The notes under the pieces are model-generated. The model saw only the letters and a list, made by a program, of their open reading frames with translations. It made no database searches and was not told the origin of the DNA. Below are positions 12,247 to 24,514 of a stretch of 64,000 nt of DNA, piece by piece. Within the stretch, counting starts at the first letter, position 1, and each line of letters starts with the position of its first letter. Both the position numbers and the translations under genes were made by a program. This stretch comes from Clavelina lepadiformis (lineage: Eukaryota; Chordata; Ascidiacea; Aplousobranchia; Clavelinidae): contig NC_135245.1 in NCBI RefSeq assembly GCF_947623445.1, positions 3,293,501 through 3,357,500 of the forward strand, written 5' to 3'.

Positions 12247-12502
12247 CAGCGTGGTCCAACTTCTTTTCATCGCGGGCCAAAATCAGAAAATTTTTTTATC
12301 TTGCGGGCCAATCTTTTTAAATTAGAACTGAAGAGCTTAGCTATTTAGCTACTTAGCTATTAAATGCTGATCAATGTGACATCTGCGGTCGAGGTTCTTC
12401 CTCGACAATAGCGACTATCAAAGCTGACTATCAGTTCGTGGGCCAAAAAATCGGTGCTCGCGGGCCAACTTTGGCCCGCGGGCCTGCAGTTGGACCACGC
12501 TG
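12247..12502. mobile_element. hAT-type MITE, GCGGGCC family, copy 2
   Basis: Same termini as the element at 9676-9993 (CAGCGTGGTCCAAC / GTTGGACCACGCTG), with an internal deletion (256 bp against 318). It is flanked by ATACAGCT on both sides (12239-12246 and 12503-12510). It lies inside a repeat that resembles 14690-14880. Confidence 0.92.
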
Positions 12503-13096
12503 ATACAGCTGAATAAAAATTCATTCAAAAATAGTAAATGAACGGGAAACAAGCAGCAAGGCTTCGAGGGCTTAAAATGCGCAAGATGTTAACTGAGCTC
12601 CGGTGCTTAAGGATAAGTTGGCAAGGACACCAAAACCATTTTACAAATTACACTGCTTGGAACGGAAAATCTCTTCTCAAACAGCGTAACACTAACACTT
12701 AACTATGTTTTTTGTTGTTTACATTTCTTAGCGGTTCTTTCATTCAGTTAAAAAACAATTAAATTTCAGTCCTTTTGTGGAAATTAATTAACGACAAATC
12801 AAATTATAGTTTTTTAAGTTTTAGCACATTAAACAAAATGTTGTAAATATATATCCTTTTTCATTTAACACATTTTCTAACAAAGTATTTTGTGTTTATA
12901 GCAATAGATTTTAGACACCAACGGAATAATGCTTTTTTCTGGCTTAAGTACATCTTTTTATACAATGTAGTACGACACATTACACAAAGTAGCCTACTAA
13001 ACTTACAAGGTACGTTTAGTACTAGGGTCCATTTTGTTTATAATTAGTGTCTAATGTTACGGATAAAAGTTGAAAATATGCCTTCTGCATGTTAAG

Positions 13097-13575
13097 CAGA
13101 GGTGGGCAGTCGGTACTTTGAAAGTACCGTCGGTAACGGTACCGGTACTTGGCAAAAAATGTACCGACGGTTCCGGTATTCGGCACTATTTAAAAAAAGT
13201 ACCGGTACTTTGTCGGTACTCGGTACCGGTAATTTTTGTGTAAAAGATGCTGCTGCAAATGCAATATTTGCCGCTACTATGCCCCCGGTAAAGGTTACTC
13301 CAGGTCAAAATATATGTGACGTTAATCGCTTGCAATTTTACTTGACATTTCTGGATTAAAAATGATCAACGGATGCCAAAATTAGTATTAAGGATTAATT
13401 AACATGTATTTTTGAGTAGGAGTACCGGGACCGACTGAAATTTCTTTAAAAAAGTAATTCGGTACAGAGATTCGGTACTTTTTTTCTAAAGTACCGACGG
13501 TACCGGTATCAGTACTAAAAAAGTACCGCGGTACAGTAATTCGGTACTATAGTACCGTGGTACTGCCCACCTATG
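13097..13575. mobile_element. hAT-like element rich in GGTACCGGTAC
   Basis: Left end CAGAGGTGGGCAG and right end CTGCCCACCTATG are inverse copies with one mismatch. The interior is packed with AGTACCG and CGGTACT words in both orientations. The flanking octamers ATGTTAAG and ACGCTAAA differ only by transitions, consistent with an old, decayed target duplication. An open frame at 13102-13359 is a by-product of the repeat. Confidence 0.65.
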
Positions 13576-13607
13576 ACGCTAAATATGTTTACTGCTTTGG
13601 AACCGCA

Positions 13608-15834
13608 TTACAGATTGCATCTAGTGTTATCCAAATCATAAACGAATTTAAGATTAGTATCGCCAAGAATTTTCTGCACTTTTTCGTCGATTAACTTCGA
13701 CTGATCGAAGGTTAAGTAGTCCCTCCATTCACCAACAGTACCTAAACATTCAAAATGATAAAAAACTTTGGCCTTCAAAACGGTTAAACACCTGAGGCCT
13801 ATCAACCTTTCCGGAGAAGTTTTAACACTCGGACTTTTTGTTTTCGGCTTTTTTCTGTTTGTCGAGCTGACTTCTTCATTGAGTTGAAACTAGTTTTCTC
13901 TGCTATCATGTCCACGTCTTCATCGCTTAAAGCGACATCCAAAAACTTTGCAACTTTTCTGATTCCTTGGGTTATATCCTGTTTCAAAATGAAGCAAGTT
14001 AAGCCAAAGTATTGTTGGCGATATACAACTACACATATGCACGAGGTCTTCGTTAAATTAATTCGCCACAGGATAAAGCTGTTGAACGATTGTAATCAAT
14101 AAGCAATAGGCATAAACAAATGCAATCAATACAACCTCAACCAGTCCAGAAAAGTACCTTTCACACCTTCGGTTTTCTACTAGGCTACAATTCGTACTTT
14201 TTTAAGGTCTTCGTAATAAACAAACAGAACGTTGCTGTCATTTTGATGGGGATACCATTCCTTCAGATGTTCCAAATATCCTTCACCTTTCTTAGCAAAA
14301 AGTTTGTGCTCGCCTAAAACAAAAAATATTGTTAAAAATTTTTTTAAATACTGCTTTTTAAACTTAATTGCAAAACCTGGAATAATAGCTTTTCCAAATG
14401 TTTTAAATCTAAAGCAGTTACACAATCTTTTTAATTCAACTGAATTATTGGAAACATGAAACATACCTGCAAAGTAGGTATCAAAAAATATCTTTTTATC
14501 AGGAGTGTACATGTCTTTGTATGGTGGTAAATCAGCAAAGGGTTGAGTTCTGCAAAAGTGGTACCAGGAAACTGCTTGGTCTTTAGGATTTCGTATCATA
14601 TAAATGATCTGTAAGAAGTGTAGGCTTATATCTAGCAAGACATGGAATGACAAGGATTAAACAACTTCGTATCATTAATTTTTTTGCCAATGATTGCGAG
14701 GAGCGAAAAATATGGTGCTAACCTTGTTGTAAAATGGTAAAACATGAAATACGCTAACAAACATAGTCAATGAACGGGAAAAAGTGGCTAAACTTGAAAG
14801 CCTCGGGGCTTAGCCTTAAAACCTTCAAAGTTGAAATTATATAGGCCTAGTGATACTACAATGATGGAATATTAGTGCCGCCATAAAACCTAGAAAGCGT
14901 TTATATCAAAATAAACAAAACTAAGGCTAAACGAAAGAACAGAAAACACACATAATTATGGATATTTACGCCAAAAACAACTTTCAGGGAAACGTCGAAA
15001 ACATGCTTAGGAGGTGCATATGGGTGGTTAAAATAAAAACCACACAAAAACAAACACCATCCCAAGGATCAAAATTATGTTTGTGTGCCTATATTGAGGG
15101 CACAATATCGAGACCCTTAGTGGCACAAAAACATGTAAATGAATGAAATTTTTACTATACCATACTGTTTTGAGTTAAAACAAGTAAACTAACCTTTGTT
15201 CCTTTTTCTTTAAATTTCTTAAAATTGATCAAAGGAGCCGGTAAATGAGTTCCCATCACCTTTTGTGGGATGTTCAGCTTTTCCAAGACTTCATATTTGG
15301 ACTCTTTAGCAGTTGAAGAAGAAATTACATGAAATTCATCTTAAAATTTCCTTTTTGCAGGTTTCTTCTTTCAACGTTTTAATAAAATTTTATTCACCTG
15401 GTCCAAATTCCAAGTAGGTAAAGAAAAAATTTACATATTTTGTTTTTTTCAACATCGCGTCGTCATTGCAATAGAGTATATGTCGAGCTAATTCCCTCAT
15501 CCAAGTCGTACCTGGGGTTAAGGTGGAGTAGTTAACTTACTTTCTCTTGTGCAGTAGTCACTGCAACACAATATTTCAATGGCAAATTCCTACCTGTTTT
15601 TGCATATGACGCAACAATGACATCGCCTTTATTTGGATTCCATTGGTTGTAAGCAAATTGAGCAGTAGCAGGTTCAAATGCAGGAAGCAAGTAATATCCT
15701 TTCCATTCTTTATGAGTAACGTCGTCTCTCCAGGTTTTCTGCAAATATTTCTTAAACTCGGCTGAATATTTTTGCTGATCTTCCTCAGATAAATACGACA
15801 ATGCTGGTCCGTATGCAAATGTGAAATCCATCAT
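13608..15834 (-). CDS. Cytosolic sulfotransferase, copy D
   Basis: PAPS-dependent sulfotransferase, intact. Exons in transcript order: 15834-15594, 15511-15398, 15303-15194, 14608-14467, 14313-14198, 13978-13807, 13741-13608, giving about 342 residues. Seen: YAKTGTTW phosphosulfate loop (Ala for the usual Pro, as in A), THLPAPLINF, RNPKDQAVSWYHF, GEWRDYLT. Exon 6 (172 bp) and exon 7 (134 bp) match copy B, as does the NTRCNL end. The dimer motif is degenerate (RDYLTFDQSK). Two Met codons start the frame, preceded by CTTTAAGAA. Intron 3 holds a repeat (14690-14880) shared with the spacer upstream of D's neighbour C. B and D look like direct duplicates. Confidence 0.9.
14690..14880 (+). repeat. 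R2 repeat inside intron 3 of sulfotransferase D
   Basis: A stretch starting GGTGCTAACCTTGTTG and running through AATGAACGGGAAA to a GGGCTTA word resembles 12213-12640 (direct, split by a MITE) and, in inverse orientation and less clearly, 24360-24500. Class unknown; no coding capacity. Confidence 0.45.
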
Positions 15835-17525
15835 TTCTTAAAGTTAGTTAAATGGTCACTCATAACAACAAAGGTTATTCAACATTTTTTTAAATCAAGC
15901 CCTGTTTTTCTGAAATTATACACAAAAACAACATTTTCAACAAGTCTGATCATAACTACGTAGCCCTGAGTACGGTAAAGTTCTAATTAAATATTTACAG
16001 CAACAAAATTATTGAAGGAAACACAAAAATCAAACATTTACTAGAAAGTACATATACAAAAGTCTATATGTATACTTCGTTTATCTCATTTATATATAAA
16101 ATTCTTTTTTCACGAAAATGAAGCAAGCCACAAATTTCTGTATGCAGTTTTCTATCATCCACCAGATGAACATATTAGTAGGAAAAAGTTGAGTCTCTGA
16201 GTCAAATATTTAACCATGATGAAAAGCAAAATAATGCTGTCGTTTAGACTGGGATATCGATCCTCAGATGTTCAAACACTCTGTCAAACTTGTGCCTTGT
16301 AAGATAACAAAATGAAAGCAGCTGATAAGGTTCTGCATTTGCAACAACAATTGTACTTTATTACCAGTGTATATACAAATATCATCTCTATATTTTGGCA
16401 ACCAAACATGTATAAAAGTGCATATACATTATAATCATAGACTCTGAATTGCATATAAATCGAAATTATATAAATTTACATCATTTTTCACACAAGAAAA
16501 GCAAAAAAATGTCGACTTTAGTTTGCAACAAATCAAAACTTGTGCAGAATAATATTGCTATTCTAAAAATTGTCGCAACATAACACAGTGCCGCTAAAAG
16601 TTGTACTCCACAGTAATCACTGCTTGATGACAGAACTGCTTTAACTTCAAAGAAGTTAAAAGAAATGAATAGTTGGTACAGTAGATCTCACATGTATGCT
16701 TTCACTGCCATATTGGTACCTCTGTTACAAGCCAAATCTATTCTTTAAGAAATGGACTTCAAGAACAACATGCAGGCTTGCTAGGCCCTGTTGTATCGCA
16801 TAAACATATCATAAAGCCAAGAGAAATTCAAAACGCATCCCAGTCAGAGAAAACATACATTTTAGTTGTTGTGTTGTTCCATTCTGAAAATTTTAACAGT
16901 GCAGACTACATTATAAGAAAAGATTTTTGATCATTATTTTACGAAAGATCGGATATGTTCGCAACATCTTCTTTATGCAGCTAAAAGGTCTAAGAAATGC
17001 AGTTTTAAATAGCAGTGAGCTATCAACACATGATCTATTTTAAACGACATAATTTTGAATTGTTAAATTCCAAAGAGAGCTGATAACTTATATGCTGCAT
17101 GACTTGCATCCAAGGTTTGAAAGCATTAGAAGCAAAACAAATGAACATCATACAAAACAAAATATTACACACACATCCACTATACGTAAGGTCTACTGTA
17201 CCTATAAAATTGGGACAGTTTCACTCAATTTAAACACAATCTTTCGTGAACTTGCCTCCCTAGGTACAACTACCTATTTGTCTTTGCAAAACTATTTCAA
17301 AGACTACCGCAACAGAAAACGTTATTCTCTAAAAACTTGACTATACAAAACAAAATGTGCAACAAAACATTTCTAAAATTAAGTAATCAATCAATACTGA
17401 CTGCATTTTAAAATTCTAAAATAGAGTTCTCCAAGTAAATTAGTCGCGTCCAATTTGCCACCACAAGGTATAAAATTAATGAAAACAGGAATATTTGGAA
17501 ACGGCTTGTTACAAATTACAGACTA
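15835..17525. other. Spacer between sulfotransferases D and E
   Basis: The first 600 bases closely resemble the sequence upstream of copy E (19622-20340), marking a duplicated unit. It contains a sulfotransferase relic at 16214-16408. I recognise nothing in the rest; the 82-codon frame at 17092-17340 has no similarity I know. Confidence 0.5.
16214..16408 (-). pseudogene. Sulfotransferase relic (exons 4 and 5), spacer D/E
   Basis: On the minus strand 16214-16300 contains YPSLNDSIILLF, which aligns with YPHQNDSNVLF of exon 5. The stretch at 16360-16408 contains LPKYRDDICIYTG, which aligns with LPSYKDMYT of exon 4. Order and spacing fit a decayed gene in the same orientation as the array. No other exon is recognisable. 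The relic is duplicated at 20010-20280. Confidence 0.6.
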
Positions 17526-19621
17526 TTAACAGCTTGCTTTAACATCACCACCATAGTAAGAGAATTCCAAGTTTGTATCACCGAGGATTTTTTGGACTTT
17601 TTCATCGATTAAACTTGACTGTTCAGTTGTTAAATAATCTCTCCATTCTCCTATTCTACCTGGCAAAGTAAACATAAGATAAGCTAAAAACATGATTTAA
17701 CTGATCAGCAATTAATAAACCCATTTACAAACCTTTTCGGTAAACTTTAAAGTAAGGCTTGTTTTCCTGAATCGACTTAATTCGATCTGATTCTTTCATA
17801 AAGTCAAAGCTTGTTCTCTTCGCTATTACCTCTACATCTTGTCCACTTAAAGTAATTTCCAAAAACTTTGCAACTTTCCTTATTTCTTGCTTTGTATTCT
17901 GTTATACAAGACAATTGGTGTAACGAATTTGCAATCGGCCAACACATATATGAAGCTATCTATGGATGCTTTCTTCAAACTATGATATTCAGTTTTATAC
18001 AATGAAGTCATTAAACCAATAATATTTTGCTTTTCTTACTTTTTTCAAGTCTTCATAATGAACAAACAAAACGTTGTTGTCGTTTTGATGGGGATACCAT
18101 TCTTTCAGATGTTCCAAATATCCTTCACCTTTCTTAGCAAAAAGTTTATGCTCACCTACACAAAGTATTTCATAGGGACTTCATTTTTCAAGAAGGATTT
18201 TAACAAAGTTGTACCAACCAAACTTTGTTTTAGAATGCAAAAAACTCATCATGACCATCATTCTATTTTAGCCATACCAGTGGCTACAATAGACACTTAG
18301 ATAATGACACTTCGCAAGACAAACCTTTTAAATATGTGTCAAAAAATTTTCTTTTTTCAGTTGTGTATATATCCTTGTATGATGGCAAATCAGCAAAAGG
18401 TTGAGTTCTGCAGAAGTGATACCAGGAAACTGCCTGGTCTTTGGGATTCCTTATCATATAGATAATCTAGGAGTAAAAAACAAAACAGTACTCAGGTAAT
18501 AGAAGTTGGATATGGGACGTTCAGCATTTAAATTTCGCTTTACAGAAACGTAAACAAACCTTAACTCCTCTTTCATGATATTTTTTGAAATTAACTAAAG
18601 AAGCCGGCAAATGAGTTCGCAAAACTTTTCTTGGAATGCCCAATTTTTCAAGAACTTCATATTTGGATTCTGTCATAACCACAAAGTTATTAAAATGTAG
18701 CTGTTGCTGCTAATAGATTCTGTGTTTTCTTCCATCTCAGTTAATTTACCTGGTCCGCCTGATAGGAACGAAAAGAAAACCGTGGTGTCTTTTACTTTTT
18801 GCAACATTTCTTCATCATGACAATAAGCAATATTGCTTACAAGTTCTGCCATCCAGTTTGTACCTGCAGTACAGACATTTTTTCAGCTGAGCTTTTATAT
18901 AACTTCTTTGAATAGAAGTTTACATGGCATTCAAATTTGGTTTTTGTCTTAACGCCTACACCAACTATTGTTACAAAAACTGCAACCACACAATTAATTA
19001 CACTATACCTTAGCAAAGTTTTGTTGTCCCAAAACTAACCCCTATTTAAAAAATTCGTGAAAAGATGATGGCAAAAGTTACAGAAATATATTCAAAACTT
19101 CTAAACCTATAGAAAAGCAGTAAACAGAAACAATCTTTAGGTGAACTGAGATTTATTAATTAAAAAACTACTTTTTGCCAGCTATAACTTTTTTTAGCTG
19201 GTGACTTTTGCTTCTTTAGGTGTAAATAAATTGCAACTTATAGATTTTAGAAAGATGCTAAAAAATCGGAATTATTATCAAACAGCCAGTTTTGAGATGA
19301 TCACCCCGTTGTTCGCTAGGACTGTTTCATTGTCGATATGTATATCGGTATACATTTAAAAAATGTAGGAGAATTGTCACCTGTTTTTGGATATGACGCA
19401 ACAATAACGTCGCCTTCATTAGGATTCCATTTATTGTAAGCAAACTGAGCTGCAGCAGGTTCATGTGCAGGAAGTAAGTAATATCCATTCCATTGTTTAT
19501 GAGTAACATCATCTCTCCAGGCTTTCTGCAAATACCTTTTAAACTCAGCTGAATATTTTTGCTGATCTTCTACAGATAAATAGGATAATGTTGGTCCATA
19601 TGCAAACGTGAAGTCCATCAT
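17526..19621 (-). CDS. Cytosolic sulfotransferase, copy E
   Basis: PAPS-dependent sulfotransferase, intact. Exons in transcript order: 19621-19381, 18863-18750, 18669-18560, 18466-18325, 18155-18040, 17898-17733, 17659-17526, giving about 340 residues. Seen: YPKTGTNW loop, THLPASLVNF, RNPKDQAVSWYHF, GEWRDYLTT. Exon 6 is 166 bp, shared only with copy F, and the C-terminus GGDVKASC is also shared with F. The dimer motif is lost (RDYLTTEQSS). Two Met codons start the frame, preceded by ATTAAGAA. Intron 1 is about 500 bp, longer than in B and D. E and F are clear recent duplicates including introns. Confidence 0.9.
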
Positions 19622-20009
19622 TTCTTAATATTTAGTTGAGCGACCATGCATACCAACAAATGTTATTCAACAGCTTTCTAAACAAGTTCTGTTTCGCTGT
19701 AATTATGCACAGAAACAACATTTTCAACAAGTCTGATCACAACTACATAGCCCTGAGTAGGGTAAAGTTTTAGTTAAATATTTACAACAACAAAATTATT
19801 TAAGTAACGGTTACAAGAAAGTCAAATATTTACTGAAAAACACAGAAATGACAAGAGTCAGCATGTATACTTGGTTTATCCCATTTATATATAACATTCC
19901 TTTTTCACGAAAATGAAGCAAGCCACAACTGTTCTGTTTGCAGTCTTATATCATCCACCAGATGAACATATCAGTATGAAAAAGTTGAGTCTCTGAGTCA
20001 AATATTTAG

Positions 20010-20280
20010 CCATGATGAAAAGCAAAATAATGCTGTCGTTTGGACTGGGATATCAGTTATTAGGTTTTCACTACTTTCAACTACTTATCTTTTTCTGGAG
20101 AAAGTTTAATACTGCACCAAGCAAGAAAGGCTTGTTACAATGTTTCAAAAACTTTACCAATTTGCAACTTGTTAAGGTAACAAAATCAAGGCAGATAATA
20201 ACGTTTTGCATTTGAAACAACATTTGTTCGTTATTATCAGTGTATATATAAATTTCACCTCTATATTTTGGCAACCAGGC
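20010..20280 (-). pseudogene. Sulfotransferase relic (exons 4 and 5), spacer E/F
   Basis: On the minus strand the 20010-20060 part reads YPSPNDSIILLF (exon 5-like). The 20234-20280 part reads LPKYRGEIYIYTD (exon 4-like, aligning with LPSYKDIYTTE). It shares decay features with the relic at 16214-16408, so the gene was already dead when this unit duplicated. Confidence 0.6.
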
Positions 20281-20386
20281 AACTATAAAAGTGCTTATAC
20301 ACTATAATCATTAATCAATGTTCATAAACTTCTTATAAATGCACATTCTATACATTCACATAAATTTTTACAGGTTTAGTTTTAGT

Positions 20387-20553
20387 TTAGTTCATGTGGC
20401 GCATTTCTGCACATTGGGTAGTTAATAGCCTCTAATCTCCCTGGTTTGATGCATGACTTTCAACGATGTCCCAGTTCACATTGGTACCGAAATCTTCTTG
20501 CACTATTTTTAGGTCTTTCTTAAAAGTCCTTCTTCTAATATTCATTGGTTGGC
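20387..20553 (-). mobile_element. LINE reverse-transcriptase tail fragment
   Basis: A minus-strand frame reads RRTFKKDLK, then VNWDIVESHASN, then an in-frame TAG, then RLLTTQCAEMRHMN and a stop at 20387-20389. This is the usual end of LINE ORF2 proteins, where a WR.L...C motif follows a ...NR. segment. The TAG stands where Trp is expected (TGG to TAG). The fragment is truncated upstream and inactive. Confidence 0.55.
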
Positions 20554-20830
20554 CTCAGTTTTTTGCAATCTCGGGGTACCCAGGTCAAAACTAGTTTTAT
20601 ATAGCAGTTGTGAGGTAATCACAACATCTATCCTGCTAACTACATAACAAAATGTGCAACAAAACATTTCAAAAATGAAATAGTCAATACTGACTGCATC
20701 TTAAAATATATTTCTCAGAGTGAATCATGTCACGCTCGGTTTGCAACCACAAGGTACAAATTTAACCAGAAAACCAGTGAAACCAGGAAGATTACAATAC
20801 AGTTTGTTGCTTGTAACAAATTACAGAATA

Positions 20831-22733
20831 TTAACAGCTTGCTTCAACATCACCACCATAGTAAGAGAATTCCAAGTTTGTATCACCGAGGATATTTTGG
20901 ACTTTTTCATCGATTAAATTTGACTGTTCAGTGGTTAAATAATCTCTCCATTCTCCTATTTTACCTGGTAATTTAAACGTAAGACAAGTTATAAACATGA
21001 TTTAACTGATCAAGAATTTCCGGACCAGTTTACAAACCTTTTCGGCATACTTTGAAGTAAGGCTTGTTTTCTTGAATCGATCTAATTTGATGTAGTTTTT
21101 TCATAGAGTTGAAATTTGTTTTCTCTGCTATTATGTTAGCATCTTCACAACTTAAATTAATGTCCAAAAACTTTGCAACTTTCCTCATTTCTTCTTTTGC
21201 ATTCTGTTATACAAAATATTAAATAATTGATTTAGTGGATTTACAATCGACAAGAGAGTGTATAAAACACATATGATGCTACTCATGGATGTTATTTTCA
21301 AACTATTCAGTTTTATACAATTAAGCCAACAATATTTCACTTTTCTTACTTTTTTCAAGTCTTCATAGTAAACAAACAAAACGTTGTTGTCGTTTTGATG
21401 GGGATACCATTCTTTCAGATGTTCCAAATATCCTTCACCTTTCTTAGCAAAAAGTTTATGCTCGCCTACACAAAGTATTCAATGAAGACTTTATTCTTCA
21501 AGAAGTATTTTAACAAAGTTGTACCAACCAAATTCTGCTTTAGAATGCACAAAACCTCACATGCTCATTATTCTATTTTAGCCATATCGCTACCCGCTTT
21601 GACACAACACAAGACAAACATGTCAAATATGCATCAAAAAACTTCTTTTTATCAGTAGAGTACATATCCTTGTATGATGGCAAATCAGCAAAAGGTTGAG
21701 TTCTGCAGAAGTGATACCAGGAAACTGCCTGGTCTTTGGGATTCCTTATCATATAGATAATCTAGGAGCGAAAAACAGAAACAGTACTCAGGTATATAGA
21801 AGTTGGATATGGGATGTTCAGCATTTGAATTTCGCTTTACAGAAATGTAAACAAACCTTAACTCCTCTTTCATGATATTTTTTGAAATTAACTAAAGAAG
21901 CCGGCAAATGAGTTCGCAAAACTTTTCTTGGAATGCCCAATTTTTCAAGAACTTCATATTTGGATTCTGTCACAGATACAAATAAAGATATTAGAGTGTA
22001 TTTTGTGTTTTCTCACATATCATCTATATATTTTACCTGGTCCGCCTGATAGGAATGAAAAGAAAAACGTAGTGTCTTTTACTTTTTGTATCATGTCTTC
22101 ATCATGGCAATAGACAATATTGCATACAAGTTCTGCCATCCACGTTGAACCTGAAGCACAGAAACTCTTTCAGCTAAGCTTGATATAACTTCTTTGAATA
22201 GAAGTTGCATAGCATCAAAATAATATAAAGGGAATAAAAAGAGAGCAAAAACACCTTTAGGTTAACTGAGTTTTCTTTATTAAAACATGACTTTTGACCA
22301 GCTTTAACTTTTTCTTTAGCTCATGACTTTCGGTTTGTCAGGTGTAAATAAACTGCAATTTGTAGTTTTAAAACATGCTATAAAATAGGAGTTACTGTCA
22401 AACAGTCAATTTTGAGATGCCCTCTGTTGTTTACTACGACCGTTTCATTGTAAATACGTTTATATATTTATAAAGTCTCAGAAAATTGTCACCTGTTTTT
22501 GGGTATGATGCAACAATGACGTCACCTTCATTTGGGGCCCATTGGTTGTAAGCAAATTGAGCAGTAGTCGGTTCATGTGCAGGAAGGAAGTAATATCCAT
22601 TACATTCTTTATGAGTAACGTCGTCTCTCCAGGCTTTCTGCAAATATTTCTTAAACTCAGCTGAGTATTTTTGCTGATCCTCCTCAGACAAGTAGGATAG
22701 TGTTGATTTGTATGCAAACTTGGTATCCATCAT
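20831..22733 (-). CDS. Cytosolic sulfotransferase, copy F
   Basis: PAPS-dependent sulfotransferase, frame intact. Exons in transcript order: 22733-22493, 22150-22037, 21966-21857, 21761-21620, 21465-21350, 21203-21038, 20964-20831, giving about 340 residues. Seen: YPKTGSTW loop, THLPASLVNF, RNPKDQAVSWYHF, GEWRDYLTT. Exon sizes equal those of copy E. The last base of exon 4 is T, not G, so the junction codon becomes TGC and a Gly conserved in the other copies is Cys; the donor reads T|GTTTGT and is probably weaker. The N-terminus is more diverged (MMDTKFAYKS). The ATG follows TTCATTAG directly. Confidence 0.87.
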
Positions 22734-23092
22734 CTAATGAATTTTCATATCATCAGTAAGTAGGTTAGGCTAAGTGTGACCATGAGCAACAAAGTACTAG
22801 AAGGATAACAAAATACTTATAAGACTTACAGACTACACTACTCAGATTGCTGTGGTTTTAATTTTAACACTAAAACCGAGAGTAAATTAAACTGACCTGA
22901 GCATTTACATGTTTCACCATAGCCTACTTTGAAAAATTAGTTAAACCTAAACAACAACATACCACCTGCACTAACAAAACTAAGTGAAAAGTAAAAACAA
23001 ACGTTCTATCTTCCAGATTGGAAATCGTGGCGGTATTCAACAACAAATATTCTACAGTTTTTATTTTTACATCAGTATATATAGGGCTATAC

Positions 23093-23474
23093 CATAGGTG
23101 TCAAACTCCCGGCCCGCGGGCCACATCCGGCCCGCTTTACAATAAAACTTGGCCCGCAATGCTATTTTATACATTGAACTATTTCCGGCCCGCGAGATCA
23201 TTGTGCAGTATAACTTACTTTTTTCAAGCAAGAAACAAGATTATAACAAATCGCACAATACAGTAGCACAACAGTTGCCTCATCATGCGATAGAATAAAT
23301 CGATTTATTCCCAGCCAAAACCGCCAAAAAACAAAAATTTGGTGCTGTTTCGCTGACTGTTCCAATTCATGTACTCGTGTCACGAAACGTTCAATCAAGT
23401 TTTATCCTTACGGCCCGCGGCGTTAAATAAGTTTTGAGTTTTGGCCCCTGGTGCGATTGAGTTTGACACCCCTG
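23093..23474. mobile_element. hAT-type MITE with GGCCCGC blocks
   Basis: Left end CATAGGTGTCAAACTC and right end GAGTTTGACACCCCTG are inverse copies with two mismatches. The perfect 8-bp duplication GGCTATAC flanks it (23085-23092 and 23475-23482). GGCCCGC blocks near both ends are typical of CAGGGGTGTCAAACTC-type hAT elements. Size 382 bp. Confidence 0.9.
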
Positions 23475-24514
23475 GGCTATACGATAATAAAATGGCATTT
23501 ACACAATACAACAACAAAAATTGTTTTGTTTGTTTACTATAAATCAGTGTGCTCGTGTAAAAATTTGATGTGCAAATCGATCAGTCACTTACATTCGCTC
23601 TGCTTTCCACTACGGTTTATCTTAGCTTATCGAGTAAGCACATCAGCCTAACCAAAGTTATCAACCTCAGAGCAATGACTAAAGCAAGGGCATCGTACTA
23701 GGGGAATTCCCACTTCTAGTAGTTTTTACAGAAAACTTCACAAGTCATACAAACGGCAACCAATAAGCAATATCTTCATAGCGCTCTGACTACATTATAC
23801 ACGATTCATTCAGATACTATTTTAGTACAGTTCATCGCGCCAACGACAAATTGCAGTTTTTGTTGTACCAGTTTAACTGCTCCAATGGCTGGAAATTTGT
23901 AAGATATTCTATCCTTACACAATCGATATGGGTAGGTTGGAGGAAAATATTTGCACGACTTAAACTCGGTGATGATTTCCTACTTTTGTCCAAGCTTTGA
24001 TGGATTTTTTAAGTTTGTATTATGTTGCCTGAAACTGGTACTGTTTATCAAAGACCACTAAACAAAAACAAGCGTTGTTTATATCTTGCTCAAGTGTATT
24101 ACAACGGTCGGGAAATTGGGAATCGAGTTACAGACCCGCTAACCGCTCCGCCACAGATCCGGTTTTCGGTTGGACAGTCAAAAATTTTCTTATTTGATCA
24201 GAGTTATCTGTTGAAACCGTATGTACCACTTTTTGACAAAACTTAACTCTTGAACCTTCACCGAAACTGCATAATTGTTGTAAATTTGTGAAACAAATAT
24301 GTTGCTGCCTTTGTTTTTCATTTTAACCTTGTCTTATTTGTGTATAATTTTAAAATTTGTTGTACGGTTTGGGGCTTAATCTGGCTTGCTTATTACCATG
24401 CATTTTCATTGAGTTCATTTGAAAGTCTTGCAAGCTTTAAGCCCTAGTGGTTTGCCGTTTTCTCTTCCAAACTGTTTGTTCATGCTCTAAAAATTACCAT
24501 TTTTATTTTTCGAA

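Larger units (their letters stand above)
11174..13607. other. Spacer between sulfotransferases C and D
   Basis: No gene is visible. The stretch is mostly transposon relics: a TTAA-flanked MITE (11373-11812), a second GCGGGCC MITE (12247-12502) inserted in a repeat shared with 14690-14880, and a hAT-like element rich in GGTACCGGTAC (13097-13575). Confidence 0.5.
19622..20830. other. Spacer between sulfotransferases E and F
   Basis: No intact gene. It duplicates much of the D/E spacer, including the sulfotransferase relic (20010-20280), and then holds a LINE tail fragment (20387-20553). Confidence 0.5.

Noticed and set aside
13102..13359. 85-codon frame with GTGTWQKMYRRF
   Set aside because: Encoded by the GGTACCGGTAC-rich hAT-like repeat; not a gene.
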